Shown here one piece after another: positions 34,674 through 43,102 of a DNA stretch of 64,000 nucleotides; within the stretch, counting starts at the first letter, position 1, and the number at the start of each line of letters is the position of its first letter. The notes beneath the pieces were generated by a model, which worked only from the letters and a program-made list of their open reading frames with translations, had not been told where the DNA came from and made no database searches. The DNA is from PFJX01 sp964542455 (lineage in GTDB: Bacteria > Pseudomonadota > Gammaproteobacteria > Burkholderiales > Thiobacillaceae), in the NCBI GenBank assembly GCA_964542455.1, contig CAZIUC010000001.1, forward strand, positions 62,001-126,000. Reading direction: 5' to 3'. Made by a program: the position numbers and the translations under genes.

Positions 34674-34793
34674 TCTCCCTCTCCCGCTGGGAGAGGGTTG
34701 GGGTGAGGGAGCAACGCCTGATCTGGCGCTGACGTCGCCATGAGCAAGTGTTGCTTCCTCACCCCCGGCCCCTCCCCAACAGGGGGAGGGGAG
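34674..34793. repeat. Inverted-repeat element of the CCCTCTCCC...GGGAGAGGG type
   Basis: The left arm (CCCTCTCCCGCTGGGAGAGG, then TTGGGGTGAGGGAGCAAC) and the right arm (GTTGCTTCCTCACCCC, then CCCCTCCCCAACAGGGGGAG) are inverted copies of each other around a 40-nt centre. Each arm is itself a hairpin. Such GC-rich extragenic elements are common in proteobacteria. It touches the stop codon of the small Cys-pair gene. Confidence 0.75.
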
Positions 34794-35078
34794 CTAGACG
34801 CGCGGTGGCGCGCGGCTCTGGTAGCTGGGGCGGAAGCCCGTGGGTGACGACGCCGGAACGGCCGCGTCGAAGGAAAAACTTGTCGTGGGCGCAACCCACG
34901 GCAAAGGCGTGCTGGCCGCGCCCGCGCCCATCGGCGCGTAGGCCAGGCATTGTTCGCACACCGGCTCGTCGCCGCCGGCCTGATCCAGGATATGGGTGAT
35001 GCCATGCGCCAGCGCGCCGACCTGGGCGAGCAGGAAAAACAGGGCCAGCAGCAGCGCGCGAAAGAACGTGGTGTGCAT
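34794..35078 (-). CDS. Small DUF2946-like exported protein with CxxC pair
   Basis: A 94-residue product that begins MHTTFFRALLLALFFLLAQV, a signal peptide or membrane anchor. A short region GITHILDQ follows, then the metal- or disulfide-type motif VCEQCLAYAPMGAG and a Pro/Ser-rich tail. This is the layout of the DUF2946 family found beside copper and zinc genes. It starts 2 nt after the FtsX permease stop, so it belongs to the same transcript. Confidence 0.72.
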   Translation of the reverse strand: MHTTFFRALLLALFFLLAQVGALAHGITHILDQAGGDEPVCEQCLAYAPMGAGAASTPLPWVAPTTSFSFDAAVPASSPTGFRPSYQSRAPPRV

Positions 35079-35080
35079 CG

Positions 35081-36358
35081 CTATACCCTCGGCGTCAGCC
35101 CATCGGCGAGAGACAGCCGATAAGCCCGATAACCCGGCAGCAGGCTGGCGAGGGTGCCGACGGCGATGACCCAGCCGAGCAACCGCATTTCGCTCAAGGT
35201 CGGCGCGGCCAGGCGTAGAACCAGGCCATAGCGCGCTTCCAGCCAGGGGCCGAGCGCGGCGGTCGATACGGTGAGCAGCAGGGTGCCGAGCAGCGCGCCG
35301 GCCAGGGTGACGGCGCCGCCTTCCAGGGCAAGCAGGGCGAACAGGTCGCGCGGACGCGCGCCCACCGAACGCAGGATCGCCAGTTCGCGCCGCCGCTCGC
35401 CGAGACCCGCCAGCACCACGGCCACCAGGCCCGCGAAGCTGACCAGCAGCACCAGCGCCGAAATCGCCAGCAGGGCGCGTTCCGCCACCGCCAGCAATTC
35501 CCACAACTGGCTCAAGGCGACGCCGGGCATGACCGCCAGCAAAGCCTCGTCGCGGTAGTCGGCGACATGACGCTGCATGGCGAATACCGCGACACGGGTT
35601 TTCAGGCCCACCAGCACGGCGGTGACTGCCTTCGGGGTCAGGTCGAATTTCTTCACGAATTCGGCTGGGATGGCGAAGCCGGGAATCGGCGCGCCGCCCT
35701 GCCAATCGAGGTGGATGGCTTCCATCGCCGCCAGGCCGACATGCACCGTGCGATCCACCGGCGTGCCGGTGCGCGCGAGGATGCCGACCACGGTGAACGG
35801 CTTGTCGCCGTGTTCCGCGTGGCCGGGTTCGTGCTCCGCCTCATGCGCCATGCCGTGCGCCAGGATAAGGTGGTCGCCCAATTTGTAACCGAGGCGATCG
35901 GCTACTTCCGCGCCCAGCACCGCGTCGAACAGGCTGATGAAGGGCTTGCCCTGGGCCAGTCGCAGCGCTTGCTTGTCGCCGTAACGGAAATGCTCGAAGT
36001 AGGCCGGCGTGGTGCCCAGCACCGGAAAACCGTGGTGCGAATCGCCCAGCGAGATTGGGATGGTCCAGGCCACGGCGGGATGCGCGGCCAACGCCAGCGC
36101 GCTTTTCCAGCTCATGTTGTTGCTTGCTTCGCCGATGTGGAACACCGCGTAGAGCAGCAACTGCATCGGGCTGGAGCGCGCGCCCACCACCAGGTCGGTG
36201 CCGGAGACGGCATCGGCGAAACTGTCGCGCGCATCCTGGCGCAGCCGCTCGATGCCGAGCAGCAGCGTCACCGACAGGGCGATGGCGATCAGCGTCAGGC
36301 CCAGCGTGTAACGCCGGTTCCAGGCGCTTTTCAGGGCGATGGGGAGGAGGTGGATCAT
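35081..36358 (-). CDS. FtsX-like ABC transporter permease
   Basis: A 425-residue permease with one N-terminal membrane helix (YTLGLTLIAIALSVTLLLGI), a large periplasmic domain and three C-terminal helices, the layout of MacB/LolCE proteins. The periplasmic domain contains a His/Glu-rich stretch, HGMAHEAEHEPGHAEHGD, that looks like a metal-binding loop. MIHLLPIALKSAWNRR is the start, overlapping the ATPase stop by 4 nt; a longer frame start is rejected. It pairs with the LolD-like ATPase. In Pseudomonas the equivalent pair is zinc-regulated. Confidence 0.9.
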   Translation of the reverse strand: MIHLLPIALKSAWNRRYTLGLTLIAIALSVTLLLGIERLRQDARDSFADAVSGTDLVVGARSSPMQLLLYAVFHIGEASNNMSWKSALALAAHPAVAWTIPISLGDSHHGFPVLGTTPAYFEHFRYGDKQALRLAQGKPFISLFDAVLGAEVADRLGYKLGDHLILAHGMAHEAEHEPGHAEHGDKPFTVVGILARTGTPVDRTVHVGLAAMEAIHLDWQGGAPIPGFAIPAEFVKKFDLTPKAVTAVLVGLKTRVAVFAMQRHVADYRDEALLAVMPGVALSQLWELLAVAERALLAISALVLLVSFAGLVAVVLAGLGERRRELAILRSVGARPRDLFALLALEGGAVTLAGALLGTLLLTVSTAALGPWLEARYGLVLRLAAPTLSEMRLLGWVIAVGTLASLLPGYRAYRLSLADGLTPRV

Positions 36359-37050
36359 GTCGTTTCCACCGCGGCCCGGTTGATTTCCGCCATATCCACG
36401 CGGCGGCCGAAGCCCTCGGCCAGGCGCTGGTCGTGGCTGACGAGCAGCAAGGCCGCGTTGGCCGCCGCGCATTCCTGGCGCAACAGGCCGAGAAACGCTT
36501 CCTGGCGGGCGGCGTCGAGCGCCGAAGTGGGTTCGTCGGCGATGACGATTTCCGGCTGGCCGATCAAGGCGCGCGCCGCCGCCACCCGTTGCTGCTGGCC
36601 CACGGAAAGCTGGGTGGCGCGGCGTTGCCAGAGGTCTTCACCCAGGCCCAGGTGGTTCAGCAAGGTCGCGGCGGCCTGCTTCATGTCCCCCGCGCGTTCG
36701 CGCCGGCGCCGGGAAAAACGGCAGGGCAGCAGCACGTTATCCAGCACCGACAGATAGGGAATCAAATTGAACTGCTGAAAGATCAGGCCGATGTGATCCA
36801 CACGGAAGCGGTCGCGGGCGGCGGCGGACAGTGCCGGCAGCGACTGGCCGAGTGCCTCGACACGGCCCTGGCGCGGCGGCAGCACTCCGGCGATCAGATT
36901 GAGCAGTGTGCTCTTGCCGCTACCGCTTTCGCCGTGGATGAACACATGCTCATCCGCCGCCACCTGGAAGCGCGCGATGTCCAGGCAAGCGTCCGCCTGT
37001 CCCGGCCAGCGGAACACCACATCTTGCAGATCGAGCAACGGTTGCGGCAT
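36355..37050 (-). CDS. LolD/MacB-like ABC transporter ATPase
   Basis: A 231-residue ATPase. Walker A is GESGSGKSTLLN, the signature is LSVGQQQRVAAARAL, and Walker B is IVIADEPTSALD, followed by the switch histidine in LLVSHDQRLAEGF. It is the first gene of the leftward metal operon and overlaps its permease partner by 4 nt. LolD-type ATPases drive mechanical work in the periplasm rather than import, so it probably does not power the ZnuB-like permease. Confidence 0.92.
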   Translation of the reverse strand: MPQPLLDLQDVVFRWPGQADACLDIARFQVAADEHVFIHGESGSGKSTLLNLIAGVLPPRQGRVEALGQSLPALSAAARDRFRVDHIGLIFQQFNLIPYLSVLDNVLLPCRFSRRRRERAGDMKQAAATLLNHLGLGEDLWQRRATQLSVGQQQRVAAARALIGQPEIVIADEPTSALDAARQEAFLGLLRQECAAANAALLLVSHDQRLAEGFGRRVDMAEINRAAVETT

Positions 37051-37170
37051 GGGGAGCGGTTGAGTGCGGAGGGCGCTACTGTTTGAACGGTCAGTCGGAC
37101 TGCCTGTTCTGGAAGCAGGCCGGTACGCATGCTATGAACATCAACCCCGCCTGGCAACCCAGGGTTGTAA

Positions 37171-37188
37171 TGTAGCGCCGGCGCTACA
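37171..37188. repeat. GTAG-type palindrome TGTAGCGCCGGCGCTACA
   Basis: An 18-nt perfect palindrome lies in the 142-nt gap upstream of the metal operon, close to the 3' end of the DUF302 gene. It shares GTAGCGCCGGC with three other sites in the window and is best read as a short member of that REP-like family. A regulatory site cannot be excluded. Confidence 0.6.
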
Positions 37189-37192
37189 GGTA

Positions 37193-37645
37193 TTACTGCC
37201 GCACGAAGTCGTCGAGCATGGCTTTCAGTTCCGCCTGCCAGGCTTCGATCATCCGATGCGCCGGGTCCGCCGGGAATTCGCGCAGCCAGGGTTCGAAATC
37301 GTCGCTCATCACCGTCATGCGTCCTTCCCGCTGGATCAGGGTCAGGCGCAGGGGCAGCAGGTTGAGCAGGCGTGGTTCCACCGCCTCCGCCCAGCGCACG
37401 GCGGATTCGCTGCCGATGAACAGGATGCGGATGTGCGGGTTCTCGAAGCCGCGTTTGGCCAGGGCGGTATCGATGGGCTGCATCTTCACCATCACCAGCT
37501 CGTGGTTGGCGGCGGCCAGGGCGATGTCGTCCAGCGCCTGGCGCATGTCCACTTCCTTGCTCACGGTAAGCGGCTCCGCCCGCGCGGACAGGCTCAAGAG
37601 CAAGGCGAGCCAGACGATGAGGCGGGTCATAAGGAAGCGGGTCAT
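37193..37645 (-). CDS. DUF302 exported protein (second of a tandem pair)
   Basis: A 150-residue protein with a signal peptide (TRLIVWLALLLSLSARA) and a DUF302-like fold recognisable by MVKMQPIDTALAKRGFENPHIRILFIG. Its start overlaps the stop of the preceding paralogue by 4 nt. DUF302 proteins often occur with sulfur and metal metabolism genes in periplasm-facing forms. No biochemical role can be given from sequence. Confidence 0.8.
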   Translation of the reverse strand: MTRFLMTRLIVWLALLLSLSARAEPLTVSKEVDMRQALDDIALAAANHELVMVKMQPIDTALAKRGFENPHIRILFIGSESAVRWAEAVEPRLLNLLPLRLTLIQREGRMTVMSDDFEPWLREFPADPAHRMIEAWQAELKAMLDDFVRQ

Positions 37646-38103
37646 AACGTGGCCTCTTCCAGTATCGCCAGGTAATCATTTTTCAGATCCTGGCACTCGC
37701 CGTGCAGGGCCGGCACGTTTTGCGAGACCCAGGCCGGGTTGACCGCGATCAGATCCACTCCGCTCGGCGTTTCCACCAGGGTGACACGACAGGGCATCAG
37801 TTGCGTGGCGCGCGGGTCCAGGCGCAGGACACGGTCCATCTTGGCGAAATTGCAGAAATACACCAGACGCACCGAACGCACTTCCTGGGCATAAGGCACC
37901 AGGCGGCTGTCGATGGCCTGCTGCCGCACGAAGGCATAGTTGTGAGCGACGATGGCCTGGCCCAGCGCGGCCACGGCTTGTTCCATGGTCTTGCCCTCCG
38001 CCGTGGCGGTGAGCAACATCGGCTCCGGCGCGGCGGCGTGGGCCGACACACCCAGCCAGGCGAGGGCCAGGATCAGAAATACCTGCTGAATACGTTGTTT
38101 CAT
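37642..38103 (-). CDS. DUF302-family exported protein (first of a tandem pair)
   Basis: A 153-residue product with signal peptide (VFLILALAWLGVSAHAA). The DUF302-like core contains FCNFAKMDRVLRLDPRATQLMPCRVTLVE in parts (LVYFCNFAKMD, QLMPCRVTLVE), with two cysteines, plus a third in HGECQDL. A strong ribosome-binding site CAGGAGGTTAC fixes the start at MKQRIQ. It is coupled to the following paralogue, with which it shares only weak similarity. Confidence 0.8.
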   Translation of the reverse strand: MKQRIQQVFLILALAWLGVSAHAAAPEPMLLTATAEGKTMEQAVAALGQAIVAHNYAFVRQQAIDSRLVPYAQEVRSVRLVYFCNFAKMDRVLRLDPRATQLMPCRVTLVETPSGVDLIAVNPAWVSQNVPALHGECQDLKNDYLAILEEATL

Positions 38104-38255
38104 GTAACCTCCTGTCAGCATCTGGATGACGGTGACAAGACCATCATCCCACAGCAGGATTTCAGCAATACCTGTGCCAAGCCAGCGGCAGAAAAAGGTT
38201 TGCTTCGTTCACGACATCGCCACAATGGATCGCGCCCACGCGTCCCACGGGGGAA

Positions 38256-39416
38256 TCAGGCCGCCTCGCGGAACCCGTTTCCCGACAGTGTGAATCCCTC
38301 GGCGTAGGCGGCGGGATTGCTTCCGTCCCAGGCGCGGCCGTCCATCAGGGTGGCGCCACGCATATCCTCGGCCGGCGCGGCCACGCCGACCTGGCTGGCC
38401 GCCTCCCGATACAGCCCGATCTGGTTCACCTGGCGCGCCACGGCTAGATAATCGGGGTGGCTGCTCAGCATGCCCCAGCGCCGCTGTTGGGTGAGGAACC
38501 ACATGCCGTCGGACAACCAGGGAAAGTTGACCTGGCCGTCGTCAAAAAAGCTCATGGGATGGGCATCCCGCCAAGCGCGGCCGAGGCCGTCCTGGTATTG
38601 CCCGAGCAGGCGCCCCTCGATCAGGTCCACCGGCACGTCGACGAAATCCGAAGCGGCCAGGACGCGGGCGGCCTCATTGCGGCCCAGCTCGCTATCCAGA
38701 TATCGGGCGGCCTCCAGCACCGCCATGATCAGGGCGCGCGCCAATTCGGGGCGTTCCCGCGTAAAGCCATGCCGGCAAGCCAGCACTTTTTCCGGGTGAT
38801 CCGGCCAGATGTCCTGGCTGGTGGCCACGGTGAAGCCCGCGTTCTCGTGGATGGCGAGGGCGTTCCAGGGCTCGCCGGCGCAGAAACCGTCCAGGTTGCC
38901 CACGGCCAGATGGCCGGCCATTCGCGGTGGCGGCATCACCACGTTGTTGATATCGCGGAACGGGTGCGCGCCATGACTGGCCAGCCAGTAGTACAACCAC
39001 ATCGCATGGGTGCCGGTGGGGAAGGTCTGGGCAAAGGTATGGCGGCGCGGGTCCCGCTGGAGCAGTCGGGCCAGATCGGCGCCATCGCGCACGCCGCGCT
39101 CGCGCAGGCGCCGTGACAGGGTGATGGCCTGGCCGTTGCGGTTGAGGGTCATCAGCACCGCCATGTCCTGGCGCGGCCCGCCGATGCCCATCTGCACGCC
39201 ATAGACCAGGCCATAGAGGGCATGCGCCGCGTCCAGCCCGCCACTGAGGAGTTGGTCGCGGATGGCGGCCCAGGAGGGTTCGCGCGACAACACCAGCTCG
39301 ATGCCGTGCTTGCGATCGAAACCCTTGGCCGCCGCCATGACTAGCGGCGCGCAGTCGGTCAGGGGAATGAAACCCACCCGAACGGGTGTGGGTTTGATGT
39401 CTGAGTGGCTAGTCAT
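38256..39416 (-). CDS. nasS: NasS, cytoplasmic nitrate/nitrite sensor
   Basis: A 386-residue NrtA/CmpA-family nitrate-binding protein with no signal peptide, which marks it as the cytoplasmic sensor NasS rather than a transporter subunit. Family motifs are VGFIPLTDCAPLVMAAAKGF, FPTGTHAMWLYYWLASHG and GYCVGEPWN-equivalent DGFCAGEPWNALA. NasS is known to hold the antiterminator NasT inactive until nitrate or nitrite binds. It is the last gene of the nrt unit, whereas nasT lies in the upstream unit. Confidence 0.87.
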   Translation of the reverse strand: MTSHSDIKPTPVRVGFIPLTDCAPLVMAAAKGFDRKHGIELVLSREPSWAAIRDQLLSGGLDAAHALYGLVYGVQMGIGGPRQDMAVLMTLNRNGQAITLSRRLRERGVRDGADLARLLQRDPRRHTFAQTFPTGTHAMWLYYWLASHGAHPFRDINNVVMPPPRMAGHLAVGNLDGFCAGEPWNALAIHENAGFTVATSQDIWPDHPEKVLACRHGFTRERPELARALIMAVLEAARYLDSELGRNEAARVLAASDFVDVPVDLIEGRLLGQYQDGLGRAWRDAHPMSFFDDGQVNFPWLSDGMWFLTQQRRWGMLSSHPDYLAVARQVNQIGLYREAASQVGVAAPAEDMRGATLMDGRAWDGSNPAAYAEGFTLSGNGFREAA

Positions 39417-39460
39417 GTCGCCATCCCTCGTTCAAGAAATATCAGGGCATCTCAACAAAT

Positions 39461-39482
39461 GCCGGCTGGAAGCCGGCGCTAC
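39461..39482 (-). repeat. GTAG REP sequence between nrtD and nasS
   Basis: Read on the minus strand it is GTAGCGCCGGCTTCCAGCCG followed by GC: a 5' GTAG tetranucleotide and an imperfect palindrome, the form mobilised by RAYT-type transposases. No RAYT gene is in the window. Confidence 0.7.
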
Positions 39483-39492
39483 ATTTCGCGGC

Positions 39493-40347
39493 TCAAGCCG
39501 TTGCGGCGACGCGCTCCTCGGCTTGCCCGGCTGGCCGTTTCCGTGTGGCCACGTTGATGTCCTCCACCTTGCGTTGCCGTTCGTACAGAAAGGCCAGCAC
39601 CTCGTGGCGGAAGTGGTTGTAGCGCGCATCGCCGGATAACTCCACGCGCTTGCGCGGACGCTCCAGATCGATGCTGAGGGTCTCGCCGATGGTCGCGGCC
39701 GGGCCGTTGGTCATCATGACGATGCGGTCGGACAACAACACAGCCTCGTCCACGTCGTGGGTGATCATGATCACCGTGTTGCCCAGGTCGGCGTGAATCT
39801 CCATCAAGGAATCCTGCAGGTGGGCGCGCGTGAGCGCATCCAGGGCGCCGAAAGGCTCATCCATCAACAGGACTTTCGGCTCCATGGCCAGGGCGCGGGC
39901 GATGCCGACGCGTTGCTTCATGCCGCCGGAGATTTCGTTTGGACGTTTGTCCAGGGCGTGGGTCATCTGCACCAGTTCCAGGTTATGGATGATCCAGTCG
40001 CGCATTTCGGACTTGCTTTTCTTGCCCTTGAACACCTGCTTGACCGCCAGTTCCACGTTTTCGTAGGCGGTCAGCCAGGGCAGCAGGGAATGGTTCTGAA
40101 ACACCACCGCCCGCTCCGGGCCGGGCGCGTTCACTTCCTTGTCCCGCAGCAGCACGCCGCCGGTGGTGGCCTGGTGCAGGCCGGCGACGATATTGAGCAC
40201 CGTTGATTTGCCGCAGCCGGAGTGGCCGATGAGGCTGACGAACTCGCCCTTGGCGATGTTCAGGTTCACCTTGTTGAGGGCGCGGTAAGGGCCCTTGGGG
40301 GTGGGAAAGTCGATGCTGACATCGCTGAGTTGCAGATAGCTGTGCAT
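39493..40347 (-). CDS. nrtD: Nitrate ABC transporter ATPase (NrtD/NasD)
   Basis: A 284-residue ATPase of the nitrate/sulfonate/taurine group. Walker A is GHSGCGKSTVLN, the signature ISGGMKQRVGIARAL, and Walker B VLLMDEPFGALDALTR. It lacks the C-terminal nitrate-binding domain of cyanobacterial NrtC. It follows the permease gene by 22 nt and precedes nasS. Confidence 0.93.
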   Translation of the reverse strand: MHSYLQLSDVSIDFPTPKGPYRALNKVNLNIAKGEFVSLIGHSGCGKSTVLNIVAGLHQATTGGVLLRDKEVNAPGPERAVVFQNHSLLPWLTAYENVELAVKQVFKGKKSKSEMRDWIIHNLELVQMTHALDKRPNEISGGMKQRVGIARALAMEPKVLLMDEPFGALDALTRAHLQDSLMEIHADLGNTVIMITHDVDEAVLLSDRIVMMTNGPAATIGETLSIDLERPRKRVELSGDARYNHFRHEVLAFLYERQRKVEDINVATRKRPAGQAEERVAATA

Positions 40348-40369
40348 GATTTGGACTCCTGGTTGTCGG

Positions 40370-41362
40370 TTAGCGAAGGACCGCGTTCTTGTCCCAACTC
40401 ACGTTGCGTTGCAGGAACAACATGGAGCGGTCGAGCATGAAGCCGATGAGGCCGATCACCAGCACGGCCACCATGATCCGGCCGAGGGAATTGGAGCTGC
40501 CATTCTGGAACTCGTCCCACACGAATTTGCCCAGGCCCGGACTCTGCGCCAGCATCTCGGCGGCGATCAGCACCATCCAGGCGATGCCCAGGGACAGGCG
40601 CAGGCCGGTGAACATCAGCGGCAGGGAGGCGGGCACGATGATCTTGAATACGTGCGTCAGCGCGTTCAGGCGCAGCACCTGGCTGACGTTGAGCAAGTCC
40701 TTGCTGACATTGGCCACCCCCACGGCGGTGTTGATCACCGTCGGCCACAGGCAGCACAGCAGCACCGTGAACATGGAAGTGAGGAAGGATTTGGAGAATG
40801 CGGGATCGTCAGTCACGTACACCGCGCTCACCACCATGGTCACCAGAGGCAACCAGGCCAGGGGCGACACCGGCTTGAACAACTGGATCAAGGGGTTGAC
40901 GGCGGCATAGGCCGATTCGTTGAGGCCGATCAGGATGCCCAAAGGAATGGCGATCAGTGAGGCCAGGATAAAGCCGGACAACACCGTCAACAGGCTGGTG
41001 CCGATCTGATCGATGAAGGTGGGCTTGCCGGTGTAGGGCCGGATTTCGACCTGGGCCCGCGGGTCGGCCGTCTGTATCTGCGTATTGCGGGCTTCCTGGC
41101 GCTCATAGAACGCCTGCTCTCGCTGGCGTTCCTGCCGATGTTCGGCAATCAGGCCGGAGGTTTGCTCCCACACCTGGACGGGCCCCGGAAATTTTCCCAG
41201 GGAGGTGTTGATCATCATGGCGGCGTTGTACCAAAGGAACAGGAACACGAGGATGCCGGCCAGGGGCAACATCAGGCCGCGGCCAAGTTGCATGAGCTGG
41301 TCCGGCGTGGGCAGCAGGCGCCCAGAGTTCTGGCCGATGCTCGAAAGGGTGGCGATTTTCAT
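40370..41362 (-). CDS. nrtB: Nitrate ABC transporter permease (NrtB/NasE)
   Basis: A 330-residue inner-membrane permease with six core helices. The ABC-interaction loop EAA-like motif appears at LTHVFKIIVPASLPLMFTGL. The protein has an N-terminal membrane anchor and a charged spacer (AEHRQERQREQAFYERQEAR) before the transport helices. It lies between nrtA and nrtD in the same direction. Confidence 0.93.
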   Translation of the reverse strand: MKIATLSSIGQNSGRLLPTPDQLMQLGRGLMLPLAGILVFLFLWYNAAMMINTSLGKFPGPVQVWEQTSGLIAEHRQERQREQAFYERQEARNTQIQTADPRAQVEIRPYTGKPTFIDQIGTSLLTVLSGFILASLIAIPLGILIGLNESAYAAVNPLIQLFKPVSPLAWLPLVTMVVSAVYVTDDPAFSKSFLTSMFTVLLCCLWPTVINTAVGVANVSKDLLNVSQVLRLNALTHVFKIIVPASLPLMFTGLRLSLGIAWMVLIAAEMLAQSPGLGKFVWDEFQNGSSNSLGRIMVAVLVIGLIGFMLDRSMLFLQRNVSWDKNAVLR

Positions 41363-41395
41363 GGCGATTCCTTATGTGTGGCGTGGCGTCTCCCC

Positions 41396-41476
41396 GATAG
41401 GAGCGCCGCTTGCGGCGCGATTGAGCGGGTTGCCTGGGAGTCGGCGCCTCAATCGGCCCGCGAGCGGGCCTCCTAC
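41396..41476. repeat. Converging pair of REP sequences between nrtA and nrtB
   Basis: A forward unit (TAGGAGCGCCGCTTGCGGCG, then CGATTGAG) faces an inverted unit (GTAGGAGGCCCGCTCGCGGG on the minus strand, then CCGATTGAG). The pair can fold into a long stem-loop, as BIME elements do. It lies between the nrtA stop and the nrtB start and could set transcript stability within the operon. Confidence 0.75.
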
Positions 41477-41495
41477 CGGGGGGCGATGCAAGCAG

Positions 41496-42932
41496 TTACG
41501 GTTTGGCCTTGCCCTTCAGGCCGATCTTGAACTGCTCCAGATAGGCGTTGGGTTTGCTGCCGTCATACGTGATGCCGTCGATGAACTCGCTTTGCGGCGG
41601 CTTGTAGCCGGTCTCGCTGGCGAAGTCGGGGAAATCCGCCGCGCTCATCTTGCCCTCGGCGATCAGCTCCTTGGCCGCCTTGGCGTAGATGTCGGGCCGG
41701 TACACCTTCTTCGCCATGTCCGAGTACCAGCCGTCCGGCTTGGCCTCGGGGATCTGGCCCCAGCGGCGCATCTGGCTCAGGTACCAGACCGCATCCGAGT
41801 AGTACGGGTAGGTGGCGTTGTGTCGGAAGAACACGTTGAAGTCCGGCACTTCCCGCTTGTCGCCTTTCTCATACTCGAAGGTTCCGGTCATGCTGTTGGC
41901 GATGACCTTCTCGTCGGCGCCCACGTAGTTGGGCCTGGACAGGATCTTCACCGCTTCCGGCCGGTTGGCGTTGTTGTTGTCATCCAGCCACTTGGCGGCG
42001 CGGATCAGGGCCTTCACCACGCGGATGTGGGTGTTGGGGTATTTGTCCGCCCAGGCCTGGGAAACGCCGAACACCTTCTCCGGGTTGTTTTTCCAGATCT
42101 CGTAGTCGGTGATGACCGGCACGCCGATGCCCTTGAACACCGCTTGCTGGTTCCACGGTTCGCCCACGCAGTAGCCGTTGATGGTGCCGGCTTCCATGGT
42201 GGCGGGCATCTGCGGCGGCGGCGTCACCGAGAGCAGCACGTCGGCCTTGATCTGGCCGCTGGTGTCGCCCTTGTCCGGCGCGTAGTAACCGGGGTTTAGG
42301 CCGCCGGCGGCGAGCCAGTAGCGCAGCTCGTAGTTGTGCGTTGAGACCGGGAACACCATGCCCATGTTGAAAGGTTTGCCGGCCTTCTTGTAGGCGTCCA
42401 CTACCGGCTTCAGATAATCCGCCTTGATCGGGTGTACCGGTTTGCCGTCGGCGCCCATGGGAATGTGTTTCTTCATCTCTTCCCAGACCGCGTTGGAAAC
42501 GGTGATGCCGTTGCCGTTCAGGTCCATGGAGAAGGCGGTGATGACGTCGGCCTTGGTGCCGAAGCCGATGGTGGCGCCCAATGGTTGGCCGGCCAGCATG
42601 TGGGCGCCGTCCAGTTGTCCATCGATGACGCGATCGAGCAGCACCTTCCAGTTGGCCTGGGCTTCCAGGGTCACGTACAAACCTTCATCCTCGAAAAAGC
42701 GCTTTTCGTAGGCGATGGCCAGGGGCGCCATGTCGGTGAGCTTGATAAAGCCGAACTTCAGTTCCGCCTTCTCGGCGGGACCCACCGTGCCGGTCCCGGC
42801 CGCCGGGGCCGCGGCCATAGGCGCCACGCCCGGGGTGGCTTCCTTGGGCGCTTCCTTGCCGCAACCGGCCAGCATCATGGCCAGCGCCAGGGGCGTCAGC
42901 AGGGCGGCTTTTACAACTTGTCTTCTGTTCAT
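41496..42932 (-). CDS. nrtA: Nitrate ABC transporter substrate-binding protein (NrtA/NasF)
   Basis: A 478-residue periplasmic nitrate-binding protein. The N terminus MNRRQVVKAALLTPLALAMM has twin arginines and is followed by the lipobox MLAGC, so it is likely a lipoprotein. A flexible Ala/Pro/Gly linker precedes the domain with FGFIKLTDMAPLAIAYEKRF and INGYCVGEPWNQQAVF. The start has the ribosome-binding site CCAGGAGAACC; an upstream start would run into the attenuator. The gene heads the nrtABD-nasS unit and is preceded by a leader with a NasT target. Confidence 0.94.
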   Translation of the reverse strand: MNRRQVVKAALLTPLALAMMLAGCGKEAPKEATPGVAPMAAAPAAGTGTVGPAEKAELKFGFIKLTDMAPLAIAYEKRFFEDEGLYVTLEAQANWKVLLDRVIDGQLDGAHMLAGQPLGATIGFGTKADVITAFSMDLNGNGITVSNAVWEEMKKHIPMGADGKPVHPIKADYLKPVVDAYKKAGKPFNMGMVFPVSTHNYELRYWLAAGGLNPGYYAPDKGDTSGQIKADVLLSVTPPPQMPATMEAGTINGYCVGEPWNQQAVFKGIGVPVITDYEIWKNNPEKVFGVSQAWADKYPNTHIRVVKALIRAAKWLDDNNNANRPEAVKILSRPNYVGADEKVIANSMTGTFEYEKGDKREVPDFNVFFRHNATYPYYSDAVWYLSQMRRWGQIPEAKPDGWYSDMAKKVYRPDIYAKAAKELIAEGKMSAADFPDFASETGYKPPQSEFIDGITYDGSKPNAYLEQFKIGLKGKAKP

Positions 42933-42987
42933 CACGGTTCTCCTGGGGTTGAGCGATTCACTACGAAACTGTTTGGGCCACAGCAAT

Positions 42988-43062
42988 AAAAAACGGCATC
43001 CGACCGATGCGCGTGAACGCATGGAGGGACGCCGTTGTCCGTAAGCACCGACATTGGTGCTT
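42988..43062 (-). promoter_or_regulatory. NasT-responsive attenuator in the nrtA leader
   Basis: On the minus strand the leader reads first hairpin P1 (AAGCACC-AATGTC-GGTGCTT, 43062-43043), 2-nt linker, second hairpin P2 (GGAC-AACGGC-GTCC, 43040-43027). Both hexaloops have A at position 1 and G at position 4, the ANTAR recognition rule. The 5' arm of an intrinsic terminator (ACGGCGTCC) overlaps the P2 loop and pairs with GGATGCCGT at 43001-42993, followed by TTTTTT. P2 and the terminator therefore exclude each other. NasT binding to P1-P2 should prevent termination. Confidence 0.9.
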
Positions 43063-43102
43063 GATGCCGTGAACCCTATCGATGATTGGGTCAGGTCTCA
43101 TT

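Noticed and set aside
37167..37196. Zur box upstream of the metal operon (GTAAT...ATTAC)
   Set aside because: The core is the REP-like palindrome TGTAGCGCCGGCGCTACA and does not fit the AT-rich Zur consensus.
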